Assembly: GCA_033026295.1 (NCBI GenBank)
Contig: CM065168.1
Location: 40,498,875-40,562,874, forward strand
Length of the DNA stretch: 64,000 nt
Origin: Channa striata
Taxonomy: Eukaryota; Chordata; Actinopteri; Anabantiformes; Channidae
Direction of reading: 5' to 3'
The position numbers were made by a program, and so were the translations under genes. Under the pieces are notes generated by a model that did no database searches, was not told the origin of the DNA, and saw only the letters and a program-made list of their open reading frames with translations. This document shows positions 63,917 to 64,000 of the stretch, piece after piece (the first letter of the stretch is position 1; the number at the start of each line of letters is the position of its first letter).

Positions 63917-64000
63917 GTGGCTGTGGCTCAGCTGGTGAAAGCAGTTGTCCACAAACCGCAGGGTCAGCGGTTTGCTTCCTGGTTCCACATGCCAACATGA
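63917..64000 (+). mobile_element. tRNA-derived SINE (cut by window edge)
   Basis: CTGTGGCTCAGCTGGTGAAA, then CAGTTGTCCACAAACCGCAG and GGTCAGCGGTTTGCTTCC. This is the same family as 20,941-21,021, with the B-box diverged. It continues beyond the right edge. Confidence 0.65.

Noticed and set aside
1..64000. CRISPR array, prophage, operon or bacterial-type defence system
   Set aside because: Introns, vertebrate gene families and repeats show this is eukaryotic DNA; the only direct repeats are coding or simple repeats.

Overview
The window looks like a teleost fish chromosome segment. It has compact multi-exon vertebrate genes with GT/AG introns, many (CA)n/(GT)n microsatellites, and fish-type SINE, Tc1-like, MITE and non-LTR remnants. 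All gene identities come from reading translations against remembered protein families; no database search was run.

Layout. (1) 1-27,058: no convincing coding exon, probably the long second intron of a minus-strand transmembrane collagen gene. (2) 27,059-27,568: the first two coding exons of that gene, col25a1 (cytoplasmic tail, membrane anchor, start of the ectodomain); the collagenous exons lie off the left edge. (3) 29,364-40,125: a segmental tandem duplication. Each unit carries a plus-strand gene for a SAXO-like (Mn-motif, axonemal microtubule) protein plus the convergent 3' end of larp7. Copy A has one Mn repeat unit. Copy B has five intact units and one or more decayed units after its stop codon. 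A third relic exon lies between them. Both copies have an RFX X-box-like element just upstream of the inferred first exon, which fits a ciliary gene. (4) 39,646-44,233: complete minus-strand larp7 (12 coding exons, 562 codons, 7SK snRNP chaperone). (5) 45,875-49,783: complete minus-strand NLR immune gene (CARD, FISNA-like, NACHT, three short LRR-type exons, C-terminal helical region; 895 codons). (6) 49,784-52,885: intergenic DNA with transposon debris and an 80-bp GT tract. (7) 52,886 to at least 62,971: 3' part of a minus-strand ADAMTSL1-like matrix gene (thrombospondin type 1 repeats, Ig domains, PLAC domain); the 5' exons lie off the right edge.

The neighbours do not form one pathway. The most unusual part is the duplicated SAXO-like locus. 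The internal repeat was amplified in one copy only, exon 2 was broken in both copies in a way that exon skipping could bypass in frame, and the duplication dragged along and truncated the end of larp7.
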